Shown: one piece after another, positions 11,387 through 24,005 of the stretch
Position numbering within the stretch: position 1 is the stretch's first letter
Layout of the letters: each line of letters opens with the position of its first letter
DNA from: Ilex aquifolium
Taxonomy: Eukaryota > Streptophyta > Magnoliopsida > Aquifoliales > Aquifoliaceae
DNA length: 64,000 nt
Assembly: GCA_951799425.1 (NCBI GenBank)
Contig: OX637395.1
Span: forward strand, 41,345,173-41,409,172
Reading direction: 5' to 3'
Made by a program: the position numbers and the translations under genes
The notes under the pieces: generated by a model
Told to the model about the DNA's origin: nothing
The model's database searches: none
The model's input: the letters and a program-made list of their open reading frames with translations, nothing else

Positions 11387-14300
11387 TTACCCTCCAGAGT
11401 GCGAGACTGGAGTTGTTACAAACTGGCCATCCTTGTATGCATGAACAAACTGCTGAGGCAAAGCATGCTCCCCCTGCAACAAACACACACACAGAGTAAA
11501 CCTCATTAAGTACATTGCCCGAATTTTTTTCCTGAAGCAGCAAAACACTATAAATTAATCCTTAAAAACCTTGACCGAAAAGAAATTTTGAAAAACCCGT
11601 ATGTGTATCTAAATAATCATAATAATATATTCTTCAATCAAAGTTCATTTGTTTATAATTTTGTTGAGGCGTAACCCAACCCATGCATTGGGGTCCATCA
11701 ATGTTCATTCAATCAAAAAAAATTCAATAAAACATAAATTAATTAAGGTTACAGAGTTTTGCTGCATGGCTTCTTATGTGTTAAATGTGGTAGTTTAGTA
11801 GGACATCTATATCCCTGACCCTCACAAAAGAAAATGAAACACTAAATTGTAACTACAATGAATAATGTCTTTAGAGTTCATCTCCTGCACATGTGGCTTG
11901 TAATCAGAGACTAAATCTAATGAAGGTGTCCCAAATGCTCAAGATGTTATGTTCTAAGCAACGTAAACTCAAGCAAAGATAGGTGGTGCAACCACCAGAT
12001 GGCTATCAAAAGTCACTTGAACAAAAATGTTTCCGGCTAGAAATATAGTGAGATACCTTCCCTACTTTCTACCTAAGTTCCACAACAAAATTGATCAACA
12101 ACCAACATTGGGAAAAACATAAGAGCTTTGTGACTATAGACACCACTACAATGAAACTTACACAGTTGATTACATATAATAAAACTTCAAACACAAAATT
12201 ATGAAAAATGAGTCTTAAATTTATATTACTGGACAAGAGTAGGTCGAATGCAGATATTTTCACTCTCATAGTCAATGCAGATATTTTCATAATTTTTTAA
12301 AATTAAAAAGTTGTTACATAATTTTGCATTCTCAAAACCCTTCGTCAATGAGAGTCCCCCATGTATTGGTTTATGAGGGCATTCAACAATAAGTAGCAAA
12401 CCAAATCAAAAAATGAAACATACCCAATCACCATCAGGCTCAGCACCTGGCACCAAGATGTTGATTTCACTTGACTTGGCTGTTGTAATGGAAGCCTCCA
12501 AAGAATCTTTGCTTAAATATACTTGGCAACCTGCAGTGTTGTCTACCGAAATTGTCGGAGCTGAGCCCTACAATAGCCATAATAATAATAAATTGTAGAA
12601 ATTAGACAATTTCACAACTAAACTAAACTCCACTTCTCTAGAGCCTTAGCATTAATTACAAGTGAGTGATGCATACTATTTTGTGAACATAGAAAAGAAT
12701 GTTAACAAATTCAAGGCAACCTACACAAATAGATTGAAAATTATAAGCAGATGGCCCCTCCCCCCAAAAAAAAACCTGAAAGAAAAGGAAAGCTACCTGG
12801 CATTGCACCTCAACACCATTGCAATTAACAATCTCACAAGCAGCCACAACATCCTGTTTTTTTTTTTTTTGCAAACAAAATCAATTAAAAAGCCCAAAAA
12901 TCTAGCTACATATAGCTATTAGAAAAATCTTCTCACTTACCATGAATACAACACCCATCTTTGTGCATTTGTCAATCGTTATATTGTTAACCTTACCTGC
13001 ACATTGAGAGAATAACAATAAGCTCTTCATGACTTAACTAAATAGAAATTATACATGAATCAAAACTAATCATTCATTGGTAGCCAAGCTTTTAGATCTA
13101 GAGGAAAACAAAAACTACATAAGAAAATAAAAACAATTACCTTGGATCTGCAAAACAGAATCTTTGCATCCAAAAATATAAACTGTCTGTTTTGCATCAC
13201 AGTCATCAATTACTAAATTCTTTCTTCCAATTTGATTCTCAACAACCCACCTGCCCATTGTACAGCACAGTGGCAATGGCCAATTTAGAACTTCATCAAC
13301 CTTTTCAGCTTTTCTATAGACCAAGAAGTGCAATAAACAAGAATGTGAACTCACTTACGACCCAATTGAAGCTCTAACTTAGGAGGACCTGCCTTAGAGA
13401 ATGAGGGGGAATTGACATGCCCCTTTTCACTAACAGCAACAACGCTAGTTCTATCTGCACGGTTCTTTGTTTTCATATCATTTGTGACCTTCCTCAAACC
13501 TAAGAGGAAGAAACCAAATGAGCAATACCAAATAACCCAGGAGAAAAAAAATTAAAAAATCCTCAGAGCCAAAGAAAGAAGAAAAAGAGTCAGGGAAAGG
13601 AAGAGAGAAGAGCTACCTGCTGTCACTGGCTTCCCGGAACTAATTTCTTGAAAAACAGCATTCATTCCTTCCTTTGGCCGTGATGATGAAGGCCGAGGCG
13701 GCTCAGAACTGAAGAGTGAAGCAGGCGGAGGACGTGGAGGAGCAGGAGCACTTGGTGTAGGAGTTTTTGAGGGAGCAGATACAGTTTTTCCTGTGGCACT
13801 CCATACAGGGCCCAAAGGATAGTGAGTCTTCACATAATCCCTCAAACCCGGTACATAAAGCTCCTTCAAGGCTTTTGCCCACTCCACATGAATCGGGTCT
13901 TTATTTCTGTACTCTACAAGAACCTATGTTATCAAAACACAAAATGAGACCAAACCAGCTGAAATTTACTATACAAGGCAATAGCTTTGCAAGTTAAAAA
14001 GCATAGATCATCTTGCTGCGGAGGATGGAACATCATAATCACATATAATGGTAGCTATTGTTGTTCATGGCAACATTATATGCATGCATATATGTCAGTA
14101 ATGTTTTCTGCTTTATTGTTTTAACGTCATATTTACCAGAAATATGTAAATAAAAAGGTGACCCATTAATTTATGAACAACTAAAAGGTTAGGAGTAAAA
14201 TGAAAAGTCAATGAACATAGAATATTTCTAGAGATTGCTTTCCCTGGACAAGTTCCGCACTTTTTCAAAGCGATTGAAAAATGTTCCCTTTTCATGGACA

Positions 14301-16464
14301 AAGGAAAAAATTTCAGTTTTTTTCGTTTAGATCCATCTCCCAAGAAAGAGCCTGGGCAGACCAGCTTTCTTTATCTGAGGTTGTGCGAATTTACGTGTGA
14401 TTAGTGATATGCAGCTCAATAAACTTCAATATGAATACTCCCTCATTCATGAGCACAAATACTACTGTTTTTTGTTTTTTTGTTTTTTTTTTTGGGGGGC
14501 GGGGGGGACGGGTGTTGAAATTCGGGTTTTCTGTGGAGAAAGGAAAAAAATGGTGTACAAAGATGCAAAATACAATAAAGAATTGATAATTACATTCTAT
14601 CCGCCCTTCAATAGTTATCTCCTCTTCTTCTTATTTAATGTAAATTGATTTCTCACGAGGCAGTATGGTAACGGGCAAATACATATCATTTGGCAAACAT
14701 CAAAGTACCTTGTTATTGTAAAATTCAGCCATTTGCCAACTTTCTTCCACATGCCCAATGGGCATGCTCATACCTAGAAAAGGGGAAAGAAGAATAAGGA
14801 ATCAAGAGACATAAAATCTAGTGAATTAGTCCAAGAGACAAAAAAAAATTGTAAAATCTCTCTCACCGCAATCTTTGCCTGTATATGCAATCCACACAAG
14901 AGCTGTCAGACTATCAGCAGTAGTCTTCAAGTGGTTGAAGAAATCAGATCGCCTTCCTTCTGTCATCCCAGTAGCTTTCGTTATCACATCATTCAATGGT
15001 TTAAGAAATTCAACTAGACCCATCATGTCAGGCTTCTGCATGACAAAACAAAAAAACATACTTTCAGCATCAAAGCAACTGCGTGAAAGTAAACCAACAA
15101 ATAGAAATAAAAATGGAGAATCCACAGCAATTCAATTCCCCAAATCATACCCAAAGAGATTGTATCATCATGAAATATTGAAGTCACATACCATGTTAGC
15201 CAAATTCAATTCTGGCTTTCATCCAATCCATATTTGTCAACATCAGGTCATGACTCAGATTGAATTGCACAATCAATATGGAGAATAATAATCAGCTTCA
15301 GAGTGACAGACCTTATCCTAATATCACATTCATAGTACTACATTATCCATTTTCAGTAACCATATCAAATAGAAAGTTGTTGTGATTGTGCAGCAATTAT
15401 GGTGAAGAATCAGGAAACAATCAATTAAGAAAACAAGAAAAATAACACAGAGATTTTGCGTGGTTCGGCAATGTGCCTACATCCACAGGAGCGAGCAGCT
15501 GTTTTTTTTATTATCTATTAAGTAGGGTTACATCTTAAGTATTTATATATAACCCTAGTACGGACGTATTTACAAAATACCCCTGTACCGTACCGCGGGG
15601 GCGTTGCCCCCGCACCCCCAACTAATCAGCGTCCCCCCGATACATAAAATATATCAATCCCGCAAGGCAAATGCCGTCGCGGGCTACGCTCCGGCATCTG
15701 CCTCATACTGCAAATATGAGCCATGCTCTAACAAAAATGCACACGCATTTGCACCACAAAGTTATAAGACCTCAGAATATTATTCATCTGAACCAAATTC
15801 ACTTCTGCTATGTTTAGGAATGTGGAATTCAAGCTCTGAAAATGGAATTGGAGAAAAAAAAAATTGGGTCAAAATTTGAATTAACTTCCCTCAATTACAA
15901 TTCCATGCTACCAACCACAGCTTTCATTTCATATAATTCTCCAAAGAGTTGGTAATATTTACACCAATCACAGGCACATAACCTACACTACAACACCAGA
16001 AGCGACATTTCAGATGTGGAAACCAAGTGCAGCAAACAAATATACATGAATATACATAAGTATAATCCAAAGACACAGGTTAACCAAGGCAAAACCTTCA
16101 TATAAACAAGCTTTAAGGTATTTCAATGCTTATAAATACAAAATACAATATGTTCACAACGTATAGAGTTTAGAGGAAAGCTGACCTGAGTTTGCTTGAC
16201 CTTAATAAGAAGCTCCTTCTGAACAGAGAACGCCTCTTCAATAATCTTAGTGACATCCAAAACCTGTCCTCCAATCTTCTCCGCAGCACTTTTAACCCTA
16301 CCTACGAACTGCGATATCAAATCGTCGAATGCCAAGATTGATGGATCTCTTGCCGCCTCATCTCCGCCAATCTCCGTCAAACCTCCAGCACCGAATCCGC
16401 CAGCAGACAGCGCCTCCAACCGCCCCACCGCCGCCTCCAACCTCTGTATCAGCTTCTCATCCAT
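11387..16464 (-). CDS. CAP1: Cyclase-associated protein (adenylyl cyclase-associated protein) CAP1
   Basis: Ten exons keep one frame: 16464-16186, 15035-14867, 14773-14709, 13923-13617, 13499-13355, 13250-13141, 12996-12941, 12853-12797, 12567-12424 and 11473-11387. They encode 472 aa; Arabidopsis CAP1 is about 476. The N-terminus MDEKLIQRLEAAVGRLEAL is the oligomerising coil, followed by the helical folded domain (about 50-195, with SDFFNHLK and HYPLGPVW). A proline-rich stretch at about 222-239 is a likely profilin-binding site. The WH2-like linker and the C-terminal beta-helical CARP domain (about 310-460, with RKWVVENQIGRKNLVI and DKCTKMGVVFMDVVAACEIV) bind ADP-G-actin. CAP recycles actin monomers together with cofilin and profilin in the cytosol. 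The exon 5 donor is GTGAGT after CGTAA; a competing GTAAGT 4 bp upstream would break the frame. Intron 1 holds a retroelement remnant. Confidence 0.96.
15385..15765. mobile_element. LTR-type retroelement remnant in CAP1 intron 1
   Basis: The block contains ACACAGAGATTTTGCGTGGT followed by TCGGCAATGTGCCTACATCCAC. This motif is widespread in LTRs of plant Copia-type elements and their solo LTRs, as I recall. It also holds a GC-rich core around 15590-15690 unlike the rest of the intron, and a possible CTCTAACA end. A target duplication was not found, so boundaries are approximate and the class is tentative. Confidence 0.5.
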
Positions 16465-17183
16465 TGCCCCTCCACCTCTTCCCCCTCCTCTCTCTCTCTC
16501 TCAAATGTTCTCTCTCTGGAGTTATATCTGATAGAGCAGATCTGCTGGTGGTGATTTGTTGTTATAGATCTGTCCAGGTGTGGATGAGTATATATGTTTA
16601 TAGAAAATGTTCTCTTTTCAGATTGCTTTTCTTTGAAACGCCGAAAGGCGAAAGGATCATTCGGTCGGTTTGTGGAATGTAATTGTCTATACGCTTCACA
16701 GCGATGGCGCGTGAGTCGGGTTGGTGTTGAGGTTTTTTAACTTCAAATCTAATACAATATTATTGGCTGCTAGTATGACACGATTAAGATGGGTCGATAA
16801 TCGAATTGAGTCAAATTAAAATAATTTCTTAGGCTCACCTAAAAAAACGAGTTTAAAAGACTCGATTCGAACTCATAAAACTCAACACATTTTACATGCA
16901 AAATAGTTGAGTTGTTTGAACTTGATTATCAGCCTTACGATATTCATTTAAGTTTGTTTAAAAAAATAAATTCAACAAACTCGATTTAAACTCGTGAAAT
17001 TCAACTAAATTATCAGATTTACGAATAAAACATAAAATTAAAGAATTTGAGTATTTTTTAAATCACCTATTTTAAAGATAAATAAACTCGACATGACATA
17101 ATATGACAAGATTAATAATCAAATCATGTATGAATAAAATTAATTAAAAAAACATCAAACACGGCTTATTTATATATTAATTA
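16465..17183. other. CAP1 leader/promoter and degraded repeat
   Basis: The first about 150 bp upstream of the CAP1 ATG contain a CT-rich stretch (GA-rich in the sense of the gene). From about 16755 to 17130 the DNA is AT-rich with repeated ACTCGATTCGAACTCAT-like words, matching the repeat family seen near 9050-9225. No gene is present. The 9-bp duplication TATTAATTA at 17175-17183 belongs to the adjoining element. Confidence 0.5.
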
Positions 17184-17733
17184 GGGTTAATTGCACTAGA
17201 GGTTCCCAAAGTATGGAGTCTGTCTCATTTTGGTCCTCAATGTTTCAATTGCATCATTTTAGTCCCTGAAGTATTGAATATGTTTCTATATGGTCCTTCA
17301 AGCAAAGAACATCCAGATTGCTAACGATTTTTTATCATAAACTTGTCACGTAATAGCTAAATATGGACAAAAAATAAATTTGATAGCTCTTAAACAAAAT
17401 TTGGGTAGCTCTTGACCAAAAAATGTGTAATATTGGTAGCTTTTGACCAAAATTTGGATAGTTTATGATCAAAACTGTGTAATTTAAGTAGGTATTTAAC
17501 CAAAATTTGAGTAAAAATTTGATCAAGAGTAATCCAAATTATTTTTTTGTCCATATTTAAGTATCATTCGACAAGTTTATGATAAAAAATTATTAGCAAT
17601 CTGGATACTATCTGCTTTGGGTACCATATAGAAACATATTCAATATTTCGGGGACCAAAATGATACAATTGAAACATTGGAAACCAAAATGAGACAAATT
17701 TTATACTTTAAGGACCTCCAGTGCAATTAACCC
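17184..17733. mobile_element. Non-autonomous Mutator-like element with long TIRs and 9-bp TSD
   Basis: The terminal inverted repeats begin GGGTTAATTGCACT and extend for about 120 bp. The left arm has TCTCATTTTGGTCCTCAATG and TTTCTATATGGTCC; the right arm carries the inverse. A perfect 9-bp duplication, TATTAATTA, flanks the element (17175-17183, 17734-17742). The interior contains diverged AAATTTGGGTAGCTCTTGAC-type repeats and no open frame of note. Elements with this end sequence are common in eudicot genomes. Confidence 0.87.
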
Positions 17734-18064
17734 TATTAATTATATAGAATACACACACAAACCTAATATAAAATAAATTAATAAATGAATTAGAAATGAA
17801 TTAAGTGTTTGTTATTACAAATATGCTAATACCCTAATCAGTCGACACAATTGATCGACCTAATTTGGGTCTTGCAATTTGATTTATTTTTGTAATACAA
17901 TAGGAATCTGCAATTGTCCCGTGACACGTCAGGAAATCCATATCTTCCACAACGTTCCAAAAGATAAAACCCCCACCCCCACCCCGCCCCCAAAATAGAG
18001 TCTTAATCTTCACTTATCTCTCTGCCTTTCTCTGCCGATTTCAATTCAATTTCTTTACGAGAAA

Positions 18065-20858
18065 ATGACGATTGGTGGTGGTGCAGGCAATGGTGTGCCT
18101 AAGAAGCGACAGCGTGTGGGTAGCAACAGCCAACTATCCTCCACCATTGCTGTCATCACCGGCTCCAGTTCGGACGCAGCTCCGACGGACGTTTATCGGA
18201 AGCCTAACTGCCTCCGCCGCTCCACCTCCCACTCAGTCCTCCCTCAATCCTCATCCTACAACGCCCCCTCCTCCGTCAGATTCAACGACTGCGCGACCGC
18301 TGACGTCATCCTTCGTCTCTACCGCGAACGATCCACCGCCTTTGAATCCGACGACAGCGAATACACCACCGCCGTTGGCCAATCCGACGTTCAGATCTAC
18401 CTTCACTCTGACGTCATCCGTCAGAGCAAATACTTCGCCGCTGTATTATCCGATCGTTGGCAAAAAGATTCAGACGACGTCGGTTCTGGCAAAATCTACC
18501 GACTCAATCTTGGTGTTCCGGCCACAGCTTGTTCAATCAACAATCACTGGGAAGTTCTTCAACTTCTCTACACAAACGACTTTTCAAACACAATCACTAG
18601 CGTGTCAATCGCACTCTCTTTACTTCCTGTAGCTCTCGAATTGCTATTTGAGGATTGTGTTAGGGCTTGTGTTCGATTTCTCGAGGCCGTCCCTTGGAGT
18701 GAAGAGGAAGAGAAGAGTGTGTTGAGTTTGATGCCATTTTTAGGAGAGGAAGATTCTAAAGAGCTTCTTGCTCGGGTTTCGCATTCGGATAACGATACTC
18801 CCGGAGAAATGCTTCAGGGATTGATTCTCGCGGCGATGCACAACCACCCAAACATGGCGTTTGCAAAGGCTTTTGTTGCGAAACTTTTGAGGGACTTTTC
18901 GTCGAGGGAATCGGCGAGGAGAGTGTTGGATAGAGCGTTCGAGACGAGTCTGAAGGTGGTGAAGGAGTTGTTGGAGGAGTATTCGAATCCGGACTTAAGG
19001 GGAGATCATAATGAGACAGAGGCAATTCAGAGGTTGAATTTGCACAAGGCAATGACGAATGCAAGGCATTTGTTGTGGTTGATTGAGAGGATGATTGAGC
19101 TGAGAGTGGCTGATAAGGCGGTGAAAGACTGGAGTGACCAGGCTTCGTTCACCGCGGATTTGCAGAGGACGTTTCGCGACGATGCGTGGAGAAATATCGT
19201 GCCGGGGCTTCCTGCTCTTGTGCTTAGGTGCACTCTCAAGCTTGCCAATGCCGTTACTTCTGGGTCTATTCTGGTTGCTAGACAGGTTTGAATTTCAGTT
19301 TTGTAGTCGTTATTGATTCGATTTTTCTAGAAAATATTATTGCAAAGCAGAATGTTTAGCTAGAATTAGCACTGAGGCGATAGTGATGTCAGCAGGGGAT
19401 GATCCCTTGGCTTTAGTTAAAGGTATATATAATTTACCTCAACTATGTTCGGAGCTATGCATTTTGATTCCAATTTGTCTGATCAATAGTCTAGTAGGTA
19501 ATAATACCTCAGGAGGATAACTTAATTAGAAGAGGAAGTGGATTGTCAGTGTTTCAGTTAGTGGCCTTGAGCTCCCAAGTCCAGTAATTTTAGCCATTCC
19601 TATGCTTCTCATGTTTTACTGCATGTGCGCCTGCATTCCTGTGCTGTGAGTGATCATCTTACTTTTGGAATAAGAATTTCTGCCTACCGGACAATTTGCA
19701 GAATTGTCATGCAGTTTGTTGTTCAGCAGGTATATTTCAAATCATACCCTTGTCGCCTCTGCAAAACATTCATGCTAGATTTTACTGCTCTTTTTTGGGT
19801 AATGATGTGAAGAGATGAAGCATATGATAGTAGAGGAAGTCTCAGTAAATTTGCTGTAGTAGCGTCAGTAGGTTTTGTGATGCATGATGGGTGGGTGTTG
19901 GAAGGCCTTGAAAGAGTTTAGGGTATGTGGGATTTCAAAGACGTTAGTGATTCATGCAGGTTTACACTAAGTACTCTACTAAATCACATAGGAGGGAGAC
20001 ATGGAGTTATAGGAATTAGGTATGTTTTGACAGCACTGCAGTAGGACATAGAAAATGTGCTATGCACCACAGCGACCTTTTATCCATGGTTACAAGTTTA
20101 TGATATAGAACGGTACATGTTATATGCTTAATGCCTAGGATGTGGTGTACATGGAACATGTGTGCTTACCTACTTGTCTCTGTCAAAGCTACTCTCTCTC
20201 TCTCTCTCTCTCATGTATATCTCATAGAAGATGAGACTGATATATGTATGTATGTGCAACTAACATTCTTGCAATTTCACACGTCATTCACTCCGTCCTT
20301 GCTTCATTTGTCTGCCTTTGGTTGACCACTCCTTCAAAATGCCCCACCTTCCCTTCCCTAAACCCAAAAGCTCCCTCACCCCTATCAACCTCTTTGGTGC
20401 TTCTATGACAGTATCGTCATGTTAATGATTTCCCATTTTGAGGAAGCCGCCTTCTCCTCTTGAGATGCTAAGATCTCTTTTTTATTGACTTAGTGTACTG
20501 TTGAGAGTTTCTGTTTGAGCAATTTCTTTAAACTTGCAGGTTAGCTGTCCAGATGGCTTACTTATTTCATTATTTACAGGTTAGGATGAAGCTCGTAAAA
20601 GATTGGCTTCCGGTGCTGATCGTATGCAAAGACAAAATCCCAGCCATGTTGCCAAGTCACCCATCGCCATACCGCGACCTAGAAGAAACATTCTTACGCC
20701 TAATCTCTACACTGCCCATGTTGGATGCACAGGAGTTGTTGCAGCAGTGTCTCAGCTTTTCAACTCGAAATGTTGAAGACTGCCCTCATTTGGTCTCCGC
20801 GTTTAAAACCTGGTTTCGCCGTGCAAATAGATCTCCTCAAGCAGACAACCTTTCTTAG
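18065..20858 (+). CDS. BTB/POZ domain protein (At1g63850/At5g60050-like)
   Basis: Two exons, 18065-19285 and 20580-20858, give 499 aa with a phase-0 intron of about 1.29 kb (donor CAG/GTTTGA, acceptor TTTACAG). The N-terminal 60 residues are low-complexity and basic (KKRQR). The BTB fold follows, from FNDCATADVILRLY through VQIYLHSDVIRQSKYFAAVL to LQLLYTNDF. The C-terminal region has helical segments such as NLHKAMTNARHLLWLIERMI and VRMKLVKDWLPVLIVCKDK. Plant BTB proteins of this type are thought to be CUL3 E3-ligase adaptors, but the substrate is unknown. Another AG at about 20539 lies upstream; the chosen acceptor restores the family sequence VRMKLVKDW. The gene is convergent with the next one. 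Confidence 0.9.
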
Positions 20859-21820
20859 TTGCAGTCTTCCATCTTGTGAGAAGCCTATTCACAAGTGGAT
20901 TTTAGGCGTTTTCCCTGTGAAATATTGTAAATATTTTAGAGAGAGACTATGTACTATGTATGTATGACTTGTGTTTTTCTCTGTGGTGTGGAAACAAATT
21001 GGCTTGAATAAGTCCGAAGCTCGTTAGTCTACATACCTGAAAAGTTGGTGCCATAACATGTTGCGAGCTTGCATCGATTACTTGTCCATGTAAAACTTAT
21101 TATCCATAAATACAGGTGGTAAAAATCAAGTTAAAAAGTTGTTGAATTTTATAAGAATTCATATAAAACTTGATTTAGAGATGAAAAAAAATTCAAAATT
21201 CAAAAATATTCTTCATAAATACCAATTAAACATGTTACTCGGTCCAGATTAGACGTTGCTTATTACCCTAATTCGTTTCATTATTTGTTATAGTTGTTCT
21301 TGCCATTTTTGAGTTCGTGTGGAGAACTAATCAATTGTAATTCATTAATTTCGTGTGTTTGTGTTTGAGAGAGAGAGAAATTATTTTGAACTCTTCTCCT
21401 GGAAATTATTAGCAGCTATACTGATTCAGAATATTGGTACAAGCTAAGCAGTCTGAATCCATTGAAGAGATCTACATCTCTTTCCATCACCAAAACCTTA
21501 TTGCTATCAACACACTTACGATAAAAAAAAGAAAAAAAAAACTAACTAAAACAAAAAATTCACAGAAATTAGAAGTCACAACAGACTGCACTAGCCGCAT
21601 GAAGATGATCATGATTGGTACCAAGATATATTCATCCTACAGAATTCAATGCAGGAAATACCGCAAAAATTCCTGCATAATGGATGTACCTTCAAAGCCG
21701 GTATTCTGTGTATCATGAAGTGGAAGATATCAGCAACACTACTAAGTTGGAAAGCTTTTGGATATGGAGGGAGGAGGATAGAGGATGTCAGTGTCACGGG
21801 GCACATGAGGAGAGGACCAA
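20859..21820. other. Convergent 3' flanks
   Basis: This is the space between two convergent genes and should contain both 3' UTRs. An A-rich tract (about 21523-21570) and AT-rich DNA are the only visible features. I support no coding region here. Confidence 0.5.
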
Positions 21821-24005
21821 TCATAGTAGCCGTCTTCTGAAGTTTCTGGTGGTTCCTTGGTAGGTTCGAACCAGTAATCCCACACCTATCCCAACTCCGA
21901 GACAGATGCTGAGGCCAATTCCAACACCCACCCTCACGCCAGCATTGAACCACGATAGCTCTCCATCTTCACTTTCTAAATATTCTATCCCTGAATAAAG
22001 AGGGTAATATTCTTCGTTTTCTGGCTTGTAAGTCGCGTAGTCTGCTACCTGCAAAGCCAAAATAAAACAAAAGGCATGATTTATGATGCAAAACTAAAGC
22101 AGACTCGTAGCAAAGAAAGATGAGTGCATGTGAAAATAAAACAAAGATAACCAACCATCCTCCTGAAATAAATTTTTGGAGAAAACTAGAAATACGGAAA
22201 CCAACCCTGCTTCAAGAAGCAGAGGACGGGTTGCCAGTTGTTACCATAAGAACTTCAATTGTAAGCCGCCTTTCCATCATATGAGAGTAATTGACACAAA
22301 AATCACTCCCAATTAACAACTTAACATAATTTGAAGTGGAATGGAAAAATCCAAAGTTCATGTTAGTGTGCTATGGAGGGAGAGAGAGTCAGCAGAGACC
22401 TTAGATTGACATGGTAGCTGAAAAGGCGGTGCTATTTAGATATTAACTCAAAACCAAAAAAGGCCAGCATGCCAAGCAGGATTGTAACAATCAAGGAAAG
22501 TTCTCTCAACTTTACAGAAATATACGAATGCCATGAAAAAAAGTTTCGCCAAACTATATACAACATAATGGCATTTAACACAAGTATGTTACCAAATGAA
22601 ATCATTAGCACATTTTATTTCCATATTATCATAATGGTTTGGAAAAAGTTAACAAGAATCAGAAAACAGTGTGTGTGGACCTATATCTATGAAGTTCAAC
22701 AAAAAGAATTATATACTCATACACACCATAAGCGGCCTATGTTTCTTTAAAAGGGAGGTAATACGTTAACTTGTATTAGAGAGTAAGCTGAGCATCATAG
22801 AACAAGAATAATAACGATTCTCGGGCAAAGTAATGGCCTGTCATTGAGCTGCAAATGACAGTGATGAGCAATTAGGTTATTTAGCTGACTTGTCCATTTA
22901 TGTGTCAGATGGATGAAAGATCACAAATGAGCAGCAATAGCGTTAAAATAGAGGCAACACATCTGTGCATAGCCATGTGGGATACTGCTAAATTATGGGA
23001 AGATAGTCACACAACACAAGGGTGATATTGAATTATTCCATGACTTAGAAATATGTGCCAACCCTATGCCTCCTTGACTTATTTAGGATAGCGTTTTCTA
23101 TGCCTTTCATATCATCAAAGACCATCTGCAACAAGAAGATTGCTACAAACAAGGAAAGCATTTGTATTACACCATGGTCATTTAACAATGGCAATGTCAA
23201 TAGTATACATCATGAGAGTTGCAGATGAACCAAACAAGTTAAAAAGGAACCAAAATAGATAATACACATCCGAGATCAGGATTTAAGGAAAAATGAGTAC
23301 CTGCAAATCAAGCTCAGATGGAACATTCTTATGGCTTTCAGTTGCCTCGCATTCTGGTATTGCTTTCAACATTCCCTTCCTCGTTTGTTTCCTTCTAAAA
23401 CTAAGCTGCAACGTCTTGGTCAAAATAATCGGATTACCCATGAAACAACCAGCCACATAAACTTCAATAGCTGGGGAACTTGATTCCAGGCCCATATGTT
23501 GTTTTGACTTAAAGAAGCCACTACCGGCAATTACATCTGACTCGCAATTCATGCCCCATGTCTGCCCATGATTTTCCGATTCCCCAGTGAAGCTATTACT
23601 AGTACACAATTCTAATGCCCCAGATAGCATGCAAACATCCCTATAAAAAACCTCAAACTTCACACTCCCTGTCATCCTTATACCATCAGTACTCACAAAT
23701 GTAACTTCCTCGGATTTCTTATCCAATCGGTCTCTTCTAAGAAGGGTTGACACACCATCGGAATAAATGCTAGTTCTTACACCATTTACTTCAAGAAGAG
23801 TATCGCGGTTAAGTGGAATATACTCCATTGTTAGGTGCTCAGGAGTAGAATCATCAATCTCACATTTGCTAACTCTGACATAAAAAACTCTTAAATCAAG
23901 CCAAGGTAAAGATACCTTCATATTCGGCTGATGAGGGGAGCGCCTCTTGATGTGGCCATTCTCAGCCGGTCCATTTCCATTCGCTTTCTCATGAGAATTC
24001 TCCAT
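21821..24005 (-). CDS. At1g01500-like protein, C-terminal glycine-zipper membrane segment
   Basis: Two coding exons, 24005-23301 and 22048-21821, join in phase 0 to give 310 aa. After a short polar N-terminus comes a conserved soluble domain (about 30-215) with KVSLPWLDLRVFYVRVS, RRDRLDKKSEEVTFVSTDGI and the motif IEVYVAGCFMGNPIILTKTL. Residues 273-295, VRVGVGIGLSICLGVGIGV, form a glycine-spaced hydrophobic helix followed by a basic tail (RNFRRRLL). It is therefore probably a tail-anchored or membrane-inserted protein. Databases often label the family erythronate-4-phosphate dehydrogenase, but I see no dehydrogenase fold or nucleotide motif, so that name is probably wrong. The 5' UTR likely contains an intron of about 1 kb: exon near 25099-25230 with donor GTGAGT, acceptor near 24033. 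Confidence 0.88.

Noticed and set aside
18072-18632. 186-codon open frame overlapping the BTB gene in another frame
   Set aside because: It is a shadow frame of GC-rich coding DNA, with Ser/Thr/Pro-biased composition and no domain.
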